NCBI RefSeq assembly: GCF_039537665.1
Contig: NZ_BAABAY010000001.1
Span: 992,001 to 1,056,000 of the forward strand
DNA: 64,000 nucleotides
Direction: 5' to 3'
DNA from: Gaetbulibacter_A aestuarii
Lineage (GTDB): Bacteria; Bacteroidota; Bacteroidia; Flavobacteriales; Flavobacteriaceae
The translations under genes and the position numbers were made by a program. Within the stretch, counting starts at the first letter, position 1. Every line of letters begins with the position of its first letter. The notes beneath the pieces were generated by a model. The model did no database searches. It worked only from the letters and a program-made list of their open reading frames with translations, and had not been told where the DNA came from. This document shows, one piece after another, positions 9,257-17,926 of this stretch.

Positions 9257-9619
9257 TTATGTTCTTAAAATCTTTTCCATTTTTCGCCCTTTAGCTAATT
9301 CATCAACTAATTTATCGAGATATCGAACCTGTTTGGTGAGTGGCGTTTCAATGTCCTCAATCCGATAGCCACAGATCATTCCTGTTATTAATTGGGCATT
9401 CGGGTTTAGTTTGGCTTGTTTAAAAAAGTCTTCAAAAGTTACTTTTTCAGCTATTAATTCCTGAAGTTTTTGATCATCGAATCCGGTAAGCCATTCAATA
9501 ACCTGATGCAGTTCCGCTTTGGTTCGCTCCTTTTTCTCGATTTTGGTAAGGTAATGCGGATAAACTGAAGCAAAGGTCATATTTGCGATGCGCTGGTCGT
9601 GTTTGGCTGTGATCGTCAT
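9257..9619 (-). CDS. DUF2200 domain-containing protein
   Basis: A 120-residue cytosolic protein. The conserved features of DUF2200 are visible: [21 protein letters not shown] at residues 10-30, the WLTGFD segment after a Lys/Glu-rich helix, and [31 protein letters not shown] at the C-terminal end. The family is short, helical and widespread in bacteria, with no established function. Start ATG at 9619. The nearest neighbours on the same strand are the EthD-like gene downstream and the ArsC-like gene upstream, all small stress- or accessory-type genes. Confidence 0.8.
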   Translation of the reverse strand: MTITAKHDQRIANMTFASVYPHYLTKIEKKERTKAELHQVIEWLTGFDDQKLQELIAEKVTFEDFFKQAKLNPNAQLITGMICGYRIEDIETPLTKQVRYLDKLVDELAKGRKMEKILRT

Positions 9620-9687
9620 CTTAGGCTCAATTAGTTTGTAAATAATTGAATTTTAATTTTTTAGGATGAAGCTAAAATAGTGAAAAT

Positions 9688-10038
9688 TTAGGAAAGCCTT
9701 CCCTTCGCAGCCTCAACCGTTTTCTTGGCACTGCCAATAAAAATGCTATCATCAATAATGATCACGGGGCGACTTAAAAATGTATAATGCTCCAGAATAT
9801 AATGTTTAAAATCCCGTTCACTCAGATTCTGGTTCTTTAAATCCATTTCCTTGTAAAGTTTGGCCCGTTTGCTAAATAAAGCTTCATAGCTGCCTGCCAA
9901 TGCCTGCATTTGCTCCAATTGTTTTACGGTAATCGGCTCACTTTTAATATCTTGAAAAATAAAGTCTGATCCCAGATTCAGCTCTTTTATAATTCTGGTA
10001 CAGGTATTACAGGTTTTTAAATAGTATACTTTTTTCAT
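9688..10038 (-). CDS. ArsC/Spx-like thioredoxin-fold protein (arsenate reductase family)
   Basis: A 116-residue cytosolic protein. I chose the ATG at 10038; a TTG seven codons upstream is possible but adds only unconserved residues. The product opens KKVYYLKTCNTC, placing a CxxC redox pair at Cys10 and Cys13 in the ArsC/Spx position, and LSRPVIIIDDSIFIG near 89-103 supplies the Arg-Pro cis-proline loop of the family. Bona fide ArsC has a single Cys here, while Spx-type proteins have CxxC, so this is better called an ArsC-family oxidoreductase than a proven arsenate reductase. No ars genes are near. It is divergent from the DinB gene with 74 bp between them. Confidence 0.75.
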   Translation of the reverse strand: MKKVYYLKTCNTCTRIIKELNLGSDFIFQDIKSEPITVKQLEQMQALAGSYEALFSKRAKLYKEMDLKNQNLSERDFKHYILEHYTFLSRPVIIIDDSIFIGSAKKTVEAAKGRLS

Positions 10039-10112
10039 TTTCGTTTTTATATGACCCAAAATACCATTAATTTTCAGCTTTAAAAAGGATAATTCACTAA
10101 AAAAATAAGACT

Positions 10113-10577
10113 ATGACATTCACTTTTGATGTTTTTACAAACATCCGTCCGTACTTCCAACAGTACCTTGAAAAATGCTCTTTAGAAACCTTGAACAAGA
10201 TTCCAAAAGGCTACAATAACAACATCATCTGGAATATTGGTCATGTTTTGGTTACTTCTCAGATTTTATGCTATAAATTGTCAGGTCTTCCTATGCATGT
10301 TAGTGACGCTATGGTAGCTAAATACCAAAAGGGCTCTAAACCCGAAGGGCCTGTATCTCAGGCTGAGGTTGATGAGATCAAGGAACTTTTGAAATCTACC
10401 CTAAGCACTCTGGAAAGTGATTATCAAAAAGGAGCGTTCAATAATTTTCAGGAATATACCGTATCAACAACAGGCAATACTTTGAAATCTGTAGATGATG
10501 CTTTGCAATTTGCTTTGTTTCACGAAGGACTGCATTTGGGGTATATCATGGCCTTGATACGTGCCGTAAAAAACTAA
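10113..10577 (+). CDS. DinB family protein
   Basis: A 154-residue four-helix-bundle protein of the DinB/DfsB superfamily. The metal-binding His positions of the family are recognisable: NIGHVLVTSQ near residue 43 and the C-terminal FHEGLHLGYIMALIR with a HxxxH pair. Some DinB-superfamily proteins are thiol-S-transferases, for example with bacillithiol or glutathione; others are uncharacterised. The gene ends 9 bp before the trans-sulfuration enzyme gene and probably shares its transcript. That pairing weakly suggests thiol chemistry, but this is inference only. Confidence 0.8.
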   Translation: MTFTFDVFTNIRPYFQQYLEKCSLETLNKIPKGYNNNIIWNIGHVLVTSQILCYKLSGLPMHVSDAMVAKYQKGSKPEGPVSQAEVDEIKELLKSTLSTLESDYQKGAFNNFQEYTVSTTGNTLKSVDDALQFALFHEGLHLGYIMALIRAVKN

Positions 10578-10586
10578 ATATAATTT

Positions 10587-11726
10587 ATGAAATTCAACAC
10601 CAAAACCATCCACGGTGGTCAGGAACACGATAAGGCCTATGGGGCTGTGATGCCACCTATTTATCAAACCTCAACGTATGCCCAAAGCACGCCCGGAGGG
10701 CATCAGGGGTATGAATATTCACGAAGTGGGAACCCCACCAGAACTGCTTTGGAGAAGGCTTTTGCCAGCATTGAAAACGGAAATTATGGGCTGGCTTTTG
10801 CTTCCGGTCTGGCAGCCATTGACGCTGTGATAAAACTCCTAAAACCTGGTGATGAAGTGGTTTCTACAAACGACCTTTATGGAGGCTCCTTCCGTTTGTT
10901 TACTAAGATCTTTCAGGATTTTGGTATTAAGTTTCATTTTATTGGTATGGCGGACGCCAATAATATTGAAAACTACATCAATGAAAACACCAAACTCATT
11001 TGGGTAGAAACGCCTACCAACCCGATGATGAACATTATTGATATTGAGGCTGCAGCCAAAATTGCTAAAAAGCATCAGGTTATGTTGGGGGTTGATAATA
11101 CCTTCGCCACGCCCTATTTACAAAACCCGTTAGATCTGGGTGCAGATATTGTAATGCACTCGGCTACAAAATATCTTGGCGGACACAGTGACGTGGTTAT
11201 GGGAGCCCTGGTGGTTAAAGATAAAGACCTGGCCGACAAATTGTATTTTATTCAAAATGCCAGCGGTGCGGTTTGCGGGCCACAAGACAGCTTTTTGGTG
11301 TTACGCGGCATAAAAACACTTCATGTTCGTATGCAACGCCATTGCGAGAATGGGAAAGCGGTCGCCGAATTTTTGGCAAAACACCCCAAAGTTGAAAAGG
11401 TTTATTGGCCCGGTTTCGAAAGTCACCCAAATCACGACATAGCTAAAAAACAAATGCGTGATTTTGGCGGAATGTTATCGTTCACTACCAAAGGCAATGA
11501 TTATGAACAAGCCATAAAAATGGTGGAAAATCTAAAGGTCTTTACATTAGCTGAATCACTTGGTGGCGTTGAATCTTTAGCCGGTCATCCGGCGAGCATG
11601 ACGCATGCCAGTATACCCAGGGAGGTTCGTGAGAAAACCGGGGTAGTCGATTCACTCATCCGCTTGAGTGTTGGTATTGAAGATGTTGACGATCTGATCG
11701 ATGATCTTAACCAGGCATTAGGCTAA
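10587..11726 (+). CDS. PLP-dependent trans-sulfuration enzyme (cystathionine gamma-synthase/gamma-lyase)
   Basis: A 379-residue cytosolic enzyme of the Cys/Met metabolism PLP family, fold type I. The start segment TKTIHGGQEHD, the PPIYQTSTY strand, YSRSGNPTR (46-54) and the Schiff-base lysine Lys195 in HSATKYLGGH are all present. ESLGGVESLAGHPASMTHAS is the conserved C-terminal block. These residues do not cleanly separate cystathionine gamma-synthase from cystathionine gamma-lyase or a broader homologue. The length suits either. It follows the DinB-like gene by 9 bp. No other methionine or cysteine genes are in the window. Confidence 0.88.
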   Translation: MKFNTKTIHGGQEHDKAYGAVMPPIYQTSTYAQSTPGGHQGYEYSRSGNPTRTALEKAFASIENGNYGLAFASGLAAIDAVIKLLKPGDEVVSTNDLYGGSFRLFTKIFQDFGIKFHFIGMADANNIENYINENTKLIWVETPTNPMMNIIDIEAAAKIAKKHQVMLGVDNTFATPYLQNPLDLGADIVMHSATKYLGGHSDVVMGALVVKDKDLADKLYFIQNASGAVCGPQDSFLVLRGIKTLHVRMQRHCENGKAVAEFLAKHPKVEKVYWPGFESHPNHDIAKKQMRDFGGMLSFTTKGNDYEQAIKMVENLKVFTLAESLGGVESLAGHPASMTHASIPREVREKTGVVDSLIRLSVGIEDVDDLIDDLNQALG

Positions 11727-11809
11727 AAAAACGAAATTCTGGCTTTAAAAATCTGCGTATTTAATATTACGAAATTCAAAAAAAAAGACCTTAATAATTG
11801 AAGATATCG

Positions 11810-11817
11810 TATATTTG
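11810..11817 (+). promoter_or_regulatory. Bacteroidota -7 element upstream of gdhA
   Basis: TATATTTG fits the TAnnTTTG -7 box of the Bacteroidota primary sigma factor. It lies 35 bp before the gdhA ATG. No TTG at the expected 17-20 bp spacing is visible upstream, so only the proximal element is supported. Confidence 0.4.
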
Positions 11818-11852
11818 CACCGAATAATTGTAAAATTTCTAATTTTATTTCA

Positions 11853-13196
11853 ATGATAGAAAATATTGAGACCTTTTTAGATATGGTTAGAGAACGAAAC
11901 GGAGACGAACCGGAGTTCTTACAAGCCGTTGAGGAAGTTGCTGAAACAGTAATTCCTTATATCGTTCAACACGAAATATATTACGGAAAAAATATTCTTC
12001 TTCGTATGGTAGAACCTGAGCGTGTTATTCAGTTCCGCGTTTGTTGGGTTGATGATGAAGGAGAGATCCAGGTGAATCGTGGCTATCGTGTACAGATGAA
12101 TTCTGCTATCGGGCCTTATAAAGGCGGATTGCGTTTTCATCCTACTGTGAATATGAGTATCTTAAAATTCCTGGCCTTCGAGCAGGTTTTTAAAAATAGT
12201 TTAACTACACTCCCAATGGGCGGTGGTAAAGGTGGTAGTGATTTCGATCCTAAAGGGAAAAGTGATAATGAGATCATGCGTTTTTGTCATTCCTTTATGA
12301 GTGAATTATTCCGTCATATTGGTCCTAATACGGATATTCCTGCCGGGGATATTGGCGTTGGTGCACGTGAAATCGGTTTCCTTTTTGGGATGTATAAGAA
12401 ATTGAGAAATGAATTTACCGGAGTACTTACCGGAAAAGGGATGTCTTGGGGTGGTTCATTAATTCGTCCTGAAGCTACCGGTTACGGTGCCGTGTATTTT
12501 GCTGAAAAAATGCTGGAAACACGAGGCGACAATTTTAAAGGAAAAAATGTGGTGATCTCCGGGTCTGGTAACGTAGCACAATATGCTGCAGAAAAAGTGA
12601 TCCAGTTGGGCGGAAAAGTATTAACGCTTTCTGATTCTTCAGGATTTATTCATGATGAAGCTGGCATCGATGCTGAAAAACTTAAATATGTGATGCATCT
12701 TAAAAATGAAAAACGTACCCGCATTAAGGAATATTTGGATAAATATCCAAATGCTAAATATCACGAAGGTAAAACACCATGGGGTGTGCCGTGTGATGTA
12801 GCTTTACCTTGTGCTACGCAAAACGAACTTAATCAAGATGATGCCAAAACCTTGTTGAAAAATGGCTGTATCTGCGTAAGTGAAGGTGCTAACATGCCTT
12901 CAACAAAAGATGCTATGCATACCTTCCAAAAAGCGAAAATCCTTTTTGCTCCTGGTAAGGCCTCTAATGCAGGTGGCGTTGCAACTTCTGGTTTGGAAAT
13001 GACACAAAACTCTTTACGCTACCGTTGGACGCGTGAAGAAGTTGATAATAAATTGAAAGAGATCATGTCTGATATCCATAAATCGTGTATAGAATATGGT
13101 AAAGACGAGGATGGATACATCGATTATGTTCGCGGTGCAAATATCGCCGGCTTTGTAAAAGTGGCTGATGCCATGCTTGCCCAGGGAATTGTTTAA
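11853..13196 (+). CDS. gdhA: Glutamate dehydrogenase (hexameric, probably NADP-specific)
   Basis: Interconverts 2-oxoglutarate plus ammonium with glutamate, the central ammonium-assimilating reaction. The 447 residues are the standard size of bacterial hexameric GDH. The catalytic lysine Lys126 is in PMGGGKGGSDFDPKGKSD, the second active-site residue Asp166 is in IPAGDIGVG, and GPYKGGLRFHP (87-97) binds glutamate. The coenzyme-binding Rossmann loop is SGSGNVAQYA around 236-245. The close match to E. coli GdhA-type enzymes suggests NADPH preference, though this is not proven by the sequence. A TATATTTG element lies 35 bp upstream of the ATG, and a strong hairpin terminator follows the stop codon. 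Confidence 0.93.
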   Translation: MIENIETFLDMVRERNGDEPEFLQAVEEVAETVIPYIVQHEIYYGKNILLRMVEPERVIQFRVCWVDDEGEIQVNRGYRVQMNSAIGPYKGGLRFHPTVNMSILKFLAFEQVFKNSLTTLPMGGGKGGSDFDPKGKSDNEIMRFCHSFMSELFRHIGPNTDIPAGDIGVGAREIGFLFGMYKKLRNEFTGVLTGKGMSWGGSLIRPEATGYGAVYFAEKMLETRGDNFKGKNVVISGSGNVAQYAAEKVIQLGGKVLTLSDSSGFIHDEAGIDAEKLKYVMHLKNEKRTRIKEYLDKYPNAKYHEGKTPWGVPCDVALPCATQNELNQDDAKTLLKNGCICVSEGANMPSTKDAMHTFQKAKILFAPGKASNAGGVATSGLEMTQNSLRYRWTREEVDNKLKEIMSDIHKSCIEYGKDEDGYIDYVRGANIAGFVKVADAMLAQGIV

Positions 13197-13216
13197 GTAT
13201 CCAATTCGAATAAATC

Positions 13217-13249
13217 AAAAGCCTTCTGGAAATCAGAGGGCTTTTTTTA
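13217..13249 (+). terminator. Rho-independent terminator of gdhA
   Basis: A 12-bp stem (13217-13228 with 13234-13245, one G-U pair) around a 5-nt loop is followed by a run of T on the plus strand. It begins 20 bp after the gdhA stop codon. Confidence 0.85.
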
Positions 13250-13290
13250 TGAAATAAAAATTTTTTGAATTAAAACTCGTTAGTTATAAA

Positions 13291-13298
13291 TATATTTG
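13291..13298 (+). promoter_or_regulatory. Bacteroidota -7 element upstream of porZ
   Basis: TATATTTG, a perfect TAnnTTTG box, lies 16 bp before the ATG. A TTG at 13265-13267 would give a 23-bp spacer, at the long end of what is known for this promoter class. Being right after the gdhA terminator supports a separate transcript for porZ-recO-recX. Confidence 0.45.
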
Positions 13299-13314
13299 AC
13301 TGTAAGACTGTGTC

Positions 13315-15663
13315 ATGATCAAAAAATCTCTCATACTCCTTTTTTTTGCCTTTTCATTTTCGGGGGTTGCTCAGGATTTCTCTGCGTCGTGGACGGGACA
13401 TTTTTCATTTTATAATGTATCTCAGGTCATTCAGGGAAATAATAAGATATATGCGGTTGCCGATAACGCGATCTTCACTTATGATCCACAAACGAATGCT
13501 ACGGAACAAATTACCACGATTAACGGACTTTCGGGAGAAACGATCTCCAGTGTTTACTATAGTGTCGATTACGGATTACTTCTGATAGGATATTCAAATG
13601 GATTAATGGAAGTGGTTTTTGATAATGATGATAAGGTTTTGAGTGTGGTAGATATTGTCGATAAAATTACCATTCCGCAAAATGCGAAGCGCATCAATCA
13701 TTTCGATCCTTATGGTAATGTGGTTTATGTGTCTACTAATTTTGGAATCTCTGTATTTAATTTGGAACGTTTAGAATTTGGCGACACCTATTTTATTGGA
13801 AGTTCCGGAGAACAGATCATCGTGAATGAAACCGCTATTCTTGGGGATTATATTTATGCCGCCTGCTCTAACAATAATGGCATAAAAAAGGCTTTGGTTA
13901 CGAGTCCTAACCTGGTCGATTATAACAATTGGCAAACCGTCACGACCGGCGATTATTTACAAATGGATGTTGTTCAGGATCAATTATATACACTTCGAAA
14001 TAATAGAAGTCTATACAAGATAAATAATGATGTGTTGAGTGAAGTTGCATCGTATACCAATTTACCTTCAGAGGTTAAGGCGGCGAACGGAGTATTACTT
14101 GTAACGACCAAAAGTATAGTTTATGCTTACGATGCTAATTTTAATTTACAATCACAGGTAAATGTAAGTTCTGATTTTAATACCATTTTTCAGTCGGCGA
14201 CCATTTTAGGGAATGAAATGTTTATAGGAACAAAGGATTTTGGGGTACTCAGTACAAACTATCCCAATCCAACCATTTTTATCGAAATTCACCCGGATGG
14301 ACCTTTATTGAATTCCCCATTTAAATTACAAACCATACCTAATGGCCTTTGGGTAACTTTTGGAGAATATAGTGTAACTTTAAATCCTTACCCTTTGAAT
14401 AGTCGCGGTGTGAGTTATTATGATAATAATTCGTGGACAAATACACCGTATACTGAACTTTTCGATGCCAAATCTTTAAATTTTATTTCCGTGAATCCCG
14501 AAAATAATAACCAGGTGTTTATCAGTTCTTTTTTTAGTGGTTTATTAAAATTTGAAGATGGTTTACCGGTAGTTTTATACAATGAAAGTAACAGCGGGCT
14601 TGAATCGCTTCAATTACCTAATGATCCCAGTTACACCGATATTCGGGTTGGAGCTTCAGAGTTTGATTCTAATGGACTTTTATGGACGCTTACAAGTTTA
14701 ATCAATGCCCCGCTAAAATCATATAACCCAACAAGTAACCAATGGCAGTCATTCAGTTTTAAAGATATAATTCCTGCAGAATTCGGGAGTAATTTGGGGT
14801 TTTCAGATTTAGTAATAGACAGCGATCAAACCAAGTGGATAGCAAGTTTTAATTATGGCGTTATTGCCGTTAAAACCGATAGCGGGTCACCGCAAATAAA
14901 AAATATTGTGAGCGATGAACAGAATATGCCAGATACCTATGTTACTGCACTTGCAATCGATAAACGTAACCAACTATGGATAGGGACTTATAAAGGACTG
15001 CGGGTTCTCTATAATCCAAGTGATTTTTTTACAAATTCAAATCCTCAAGTTGATAATATTATTATTAAAGAAGATGGCATTGCCAAAGAACTGTTATTTC
15101 AGCAATTTATAACAGACATTGAGGTTGACGGCGGTAATAATAAATGGATCGGAACTGATAATTCGGGCCTTTTCTATTTCTCCTCAGACGGGCAGAAAAC
15201 CATTTATCATTTTACAACAGATAATTCGCCATTGCCTTCCAATCGCATTAACGATATAAGCCTCAATAGCTCCAATGGTGAAGTATATATCGCGACCCCA
15301 AAAGGGTTGGTGTCTTTTGATTCGGGAAGTTCCGGACCTGCCAATGATCTTGCAAATGCTTATGTGTACCCTAATCCGGTGCGCCCCGGATTTAATATGG
15401 CTCAGGACAAAATAAAGATCGTGGGACTTTCAGATGATATAAATATCAAGATAACCGATATCGAAGGGAATTTAGTAACCGAAGCACAGTCCCGGATCAA
15501 TGACCGATACAGTGGCTATAACCTTGAGATCGATGGCGGTACGGCCTATTGGAATGGAAAAAACCTGGCGAATAATGATGTGGCTTCCGGGGTGTATTTA
15601 ATTATGCTTTCGGATTTAGAAACCTTCGAAACTCAGGTCTTAAAAGTAATGATCGTGCGTTAG
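13315..15663 (+). CDS. porZ: PorZ-like beta-propeller protein of the type IX secretion system
   Basis: A 782-residue secreted protein with a signal peptide ending SGVAQ. The body is made of two-component-regulator-type propeller repeats with recurring IGTxxxGL and WIGTYKGLRVL or KWIGTDNSGLFYF blades. The C-terminal about 95 residues begin AYVYPNPVRPGF and look like a type IX sorting-type domain. This architecture fits PorZ, the cell-surface component that in Porphyromonas delivers anionic LPS to the sortase PorU. In Bacteroidota this gene is commonly found next to recO, as here (3 bp to the recO start). A generic propeller-domain T9SS cargo is the alternative. Confidence 0.8.
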   Translation: MIKKSLILLFFAFSFSGVAQDFSASWTGHFSFYNVSQVIQGNNKIYAVADNAIFTYDPQTNATEQITTINGLSGETISSVYYSVDYGLLLIGYSNGLMEVVFDNDDKVLSVVDIVDKITIPQNAKRINHFDPYGNVVYVSTNFGISVFNLERLEFGDTYFIGSSGEQIIVNETAILGDYIYAACSNNNGIKKALVTSPNLVDYNNWQTVTTGDYLQMDVVQDQLYTLRNNRSLYKINNDVLSEVASYTNLPSEVKAANGVLLVTTKSIVYAYDANFNLQSQVNVSSDFNTIFQSATILGNEMFIGTKDFGVLSTNYPNPTIFIEIHPDGPLLNSPFKLQTIPNGLWVTFGEYSVTLNPYPLNSRGVSYYDNNSWTNTPYTELFDAKSLNFISVNPENNNQVFISSFFSGLLKFEDGLPVVLYNESNSGLESLQLPNDPSYTDIRVGASEFDSNGLLWTLTSLINAPLKSYNPTSNQWQSFSFKDIIPAEFGSNLGFSDLVIDSDQTKWIASFNYGVIAVKTDSGSPQIKNIVSDEQNMPDTYVTALAIDKRNQLWIGTYKGLRVLYNPSDFFTNSNPQVDNIIIKEDGIAKELLFQQFITDIEVDGGNNKWIGTDNSGLFYFSSDGQKTIYHFTTDNSPLPSNRINDISLNSSNGEVYIATPKGLVSFDSGSSGPANDLANAYVYPNPVRPGFNMAQDKIKIVGLSDDINIKITDIEGNLVTEAQSRINDRYSGYNLEIDGGTAYWNGKNLANNDVASGVYLIMLSDLETFETQVLKVMIVR

Positions 15664-15666
15664 CTT

Positions 15667-16386
15667 ATGATAGTTACAACAGATGCCATAGTTATTTCAA
15701 AGTTAAAATACCGCGATAACGATCTTATTGTGCGCTGTTATACCAAACAACTGGGTATTGTTAGTTTCCTGCTTTACGGAGTTCTCAAAAGTAAAAAAGG
15801 GAAGAGTAAAATAGCCTATTTTCAATTGCTTTCCCAACTTCAAATTTCCTTTAACTATAAAGAGAACAAAGGTCTTCAGAGTTTGCAGGACGTTCGTGTG
15901 GCCCATGTTTATACAAGTTTGCATACTCAGGTTTTAAAAAGTAGTATTGTTATGTTCCTGGCAGAGGTTTTGGCGGCAGCTTTAAAGGAAGAAGAACCCA
16001 ATCCCGCGCTTTATAGTTTTTTGGAAAACACCCTCATGTGGCTCGATGTACATGAGCAGTTTGCAAATTTCCATCTCCTATTCTTATTAAAACTCACCAA
16101 ATATCTCGGATTTTATCCTGACGTTTCACAAATAGACGATCCCTATTTCAACTTGATGGAAGGTCATTTTGAACCTCAGGAAACCGGAAAATACAGTATT
16201 TCCGGCGAGCAACTGAACTTGCTTAAAACATTGCTGGACATATCCTTCGAGAATTTACCGGATATCAAGATCAACGCCAAACAACGCCAAAATTTTTTAA
16301 ATCTCATATTGTTATATTTTGAATTACATTTGGGCAGTTTTAAAACACCCAAATCTCTCGAAATTCTCAATCAGGTATTTCATTAA
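15667..16386 (+). CDS. recO: DNA repair protein RecO
   Basis: Mediator of RecA loading onto SSB-coated single-stranded DNA in the RecFOR pathway. The 239 residues open with the OB-fold signature IVTTDAIVISKLKYRDNDLIVRCYTKQLG and continue into a helical C-terminal domain (LLFLLKLTKYLGFYPDV). The four-Cys zinc motif of some RecO proteins is absent, as in E. coli. It starts 3 bp after the porZ stop and is followed by recX after 16 bp, so three genes likely form one transcript. Confidence 0.92.
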   Translation: MIVTTDAIVISKLKYRDNDLIVRCYTKQLGIVSFLLYGVLKSKKGKSKIAYFQLLSQLQISFNYKENKGLQSLQDVRVAHVYTSLHTQVLKSSIVMFLAEVLAAALKEEEPNPALYSFLENTLMWLDVHEQFANFHLLFLLKLTKYLGFYPDVSQIDDPYFNLMEGHFEPQETGKYSISGEQLNLLKTLLDISFENLPDIKINAKQRQNFLNLILLYFELHLGSFKTPKSLEILNQVFH

Positions 16387-16402
16387 ATGAAGCCAAACTT
16401 CC

Positions 16403-16876
16403 ATGTATAATAGAAAAACATATACCGTTGAAGAAGCCACGCTAAAGCTGGAACAATACTGTGCTTACCAGGAGCGCTGTCATCAGGAAGTGCGGCAAAA
16501 ACTACAACATATGCATATGATTCCGGAAGCTATAGAAATCATAATAGGGCATCTTATTGAGCATAATTTCCTGAACGAGCAACGCTTTGCGAAGGCTTTT
16601 GTGAGCGGAAAGTTCACCATAAAAAAATGGGGTCGCCGCCGGCTTACCTTAGAACTTAAAAAACGCGACATTAGTAAAATAGCCATAAAAGAAGCTCTGG
16701 CCACCATAAGCGAAAGCACCTATTTGAATACGTTCCATGAACTGGCCGAAAAACGTTTTGAAAAAATCAGAGAATCAGATCCCTATAAAAAGAAGAAAAA
16801 ATTGATCGATTACTTGCTCTATCGAGGTTGGGAATCGCATTTGGTATACGAGAAAGCTTACGAACTTATCCAGTGA
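16403..16876 (+). CDS. recX: Regulatory protein RecX
   Basis: A 157-residue all-helical protein that binds RecA filaments and modulates recombinase activity. Typical segments are CAYQERCHQEVRQKL near residue 19, IGHLIEHNFLNEQRFAKAFV near 48-67, and KKWGRRRLTLELKKRDI near 74-90. It lies directly after recO, which makes functional sense as both act on RecA. Its last 11 bp overlap the 3' end of the opposite-strand cupin-like gene, a tail-to-tail overlap without a visible terminator between them. Confidence 0.9.
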   Translation: MYNRKTYTVEEATLKLEQYCAYQERCHQEVRQKLQHMHMIPEAIEIIIGHLIEHNFLNEQRFAKAFVSGKFTIKKWGRRRLTLELKKRDISKIAIKEALATISESTYLNTFHELAEKRFEKIRESDPYKKKKKLIDYLLYRGWESHLVYEKAYELIQ

Positions 16877-17756
16877 TATTATTTTTTTTATTGGTGCGTA
16901 CAATGGCTTGTTCATTTTTCCAATCGATCCAATCCTGACCTTTTATACGGCGCATCGCATTATCCAGGTGGCGCATCACAAAAATGTTATATATGGCCTT
17001 CCCTAAATTCTTTGGGTGCCGCGCAATAGCGCGTAAACTCATTGAAAAACCGGGTGTTATATAGCGCATGTAATGCCAGTAACCTTCGGGCATATACAAT
17101 ACTTCACCATGATTTAATCGGGTAATATAGCCCTGAGCGTTTTTAAGTGCCGGCCATTTCTCAAAATCCGGGTTGTGAAAATCAATATCTTCCCGGGTAA
17201 TAAGTGAATACGGAATTTTATACAAGGCATCGTTTTGCTTCTGATCGAACAAAATACATTCTTTCGTACCTTCAAAATGAAAATGAAAAATGTTGGCCAG
17301 ATCAATATCGTAATGCATAAATGTATACGAATCACGTCCGCCAAAGAACAACATCGGCAAACCTTTCATCAGGCGCAAACCAAAATCCGGAAAGCTAAAA
17401 TCCTTTTGTAGTTCCGGTACCTCCTTTAAAACATTCCATAAAAAAATTCGGTAGCGCGTCGGTTGGTTTTTAAGTAAATCCACATAATCCCGCATCTTCA
17501 TTTTGGCATGTGGCTCGTTAAAACCATCCTTGTAATCTACGGGTCTGTCGTCATAAAGCGGTACAGTTTTATGGCCGGCCACCTCTTTCATATAATCCAG
17601 ATTCCACTTTTTATAAGCGGGCCAATCCTCAATATAACGCTCGATCACTACCGGTTTCTGAGGTGTAAAATATTCAGCCATAAACGCCTCCTTGGTAATG
17701 GTTTTTACACGCGGTATCTCTTGTAGGTTCAATGCCAAATTGTAATGGTTTAACAA
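16866..17756 (-). CDS. Cupin-like / JmjC-type Fe(II)-2-oxoglutarate oxygenase family protein
   Basis: Up to 296 residues, cytosolic. A cupin_8/JmjC core is visible: the metal-binding HxD in FMHYDIDLANIF (around residue 144), and a distal His in MPEGYWHYMRY (around 222-232), completing the two-His-one-carboxylate iron site; FHFHFEGTKECILF lies between them. Relatives hydroxylate proteins or tRNA, but this subfamily's target is unknown. There is no ATG before residue 26; candidate starts are TTG at 17756, 17738 or 17732, of which 17732 gives the compact start NLQEIPRVKT. A palindromic repeat lies upstream. Confidence 0.8.
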   Translation of the reverse strand: MLNHYNLALNLQEIPRVKTITKEAFMAEYFTPQKPVVIERYIEDWPAYKKWNLDYMKEVAGHKTVPLYDDRPVDYKDGFNEPHAKMKMRDYVDLLKNQPTRYRIFLWNVLKEVPELQKDFSFPDFGLRLMKGLPMLFFGGRDSYTFMHYDIDLANIFHFHFEGTKECILFDQKQNDALYKIPYSLITREDIDFHNPDFEKWPALKNAQGYITRLNHGEVLYMPEGYWHYMRYITPGFSMSLRAIARHPKNLGKAIYNIFVMRHLDNAMRRIKGQDWIDWKNEQAIVRTNKKNNITG

Positions 17757-17796
17757 CTCAAAAGTAATAAAAAATGTGTTTTGAAAAACATTATTT

Positions 17797-17899
17797 GGGC
17801 GTTACCCTGCGGGTCGGGCTTTACGTTACAAGTCCTCGCTCGTTCCTCGCTGTGGGCTTTTCACTGCAATCCCTGCCTGCCGGCAGGCAGGCCTAACGC
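17797..17899 (+). repeat. Palindromic intergenic repeat, copy 1
   Basis: A 103-bp GC-rich element between the TonB receptor and the cupin-like gene. It begins GGGCGTTACCC and ends CCTAACGC, so its ends are short inverted repeats. It contains a perfect 20-nt palindrome at 17872-17891 (CCTGCCTGCC and its complement) and the shared core segments GGGTCGGGCTTT and TGCAATCCCT. Related copies are at 22613, 57906 (inverted) and, in a variant form, 56563. No reading frame is carried. Confidence 0.85.
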
Positions 17900-17926
17900 G
17901 GTTCGGGAATTCCAGATATATCAGAA

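Noticed and set aside
10587..11726. A firm metB or mccB name for the trans-sulfuration enzyme
   Set aside because: Conserved residues cover both activities, and no neighbouring methionine or cysteine gene decides between them.
16866..16876. Overlap of recX and the cupin-like gene read as a possible pseudogene
   Set aside because: The overlap is only 11 bp at the 3' ends of two intact genes; both families end normally.
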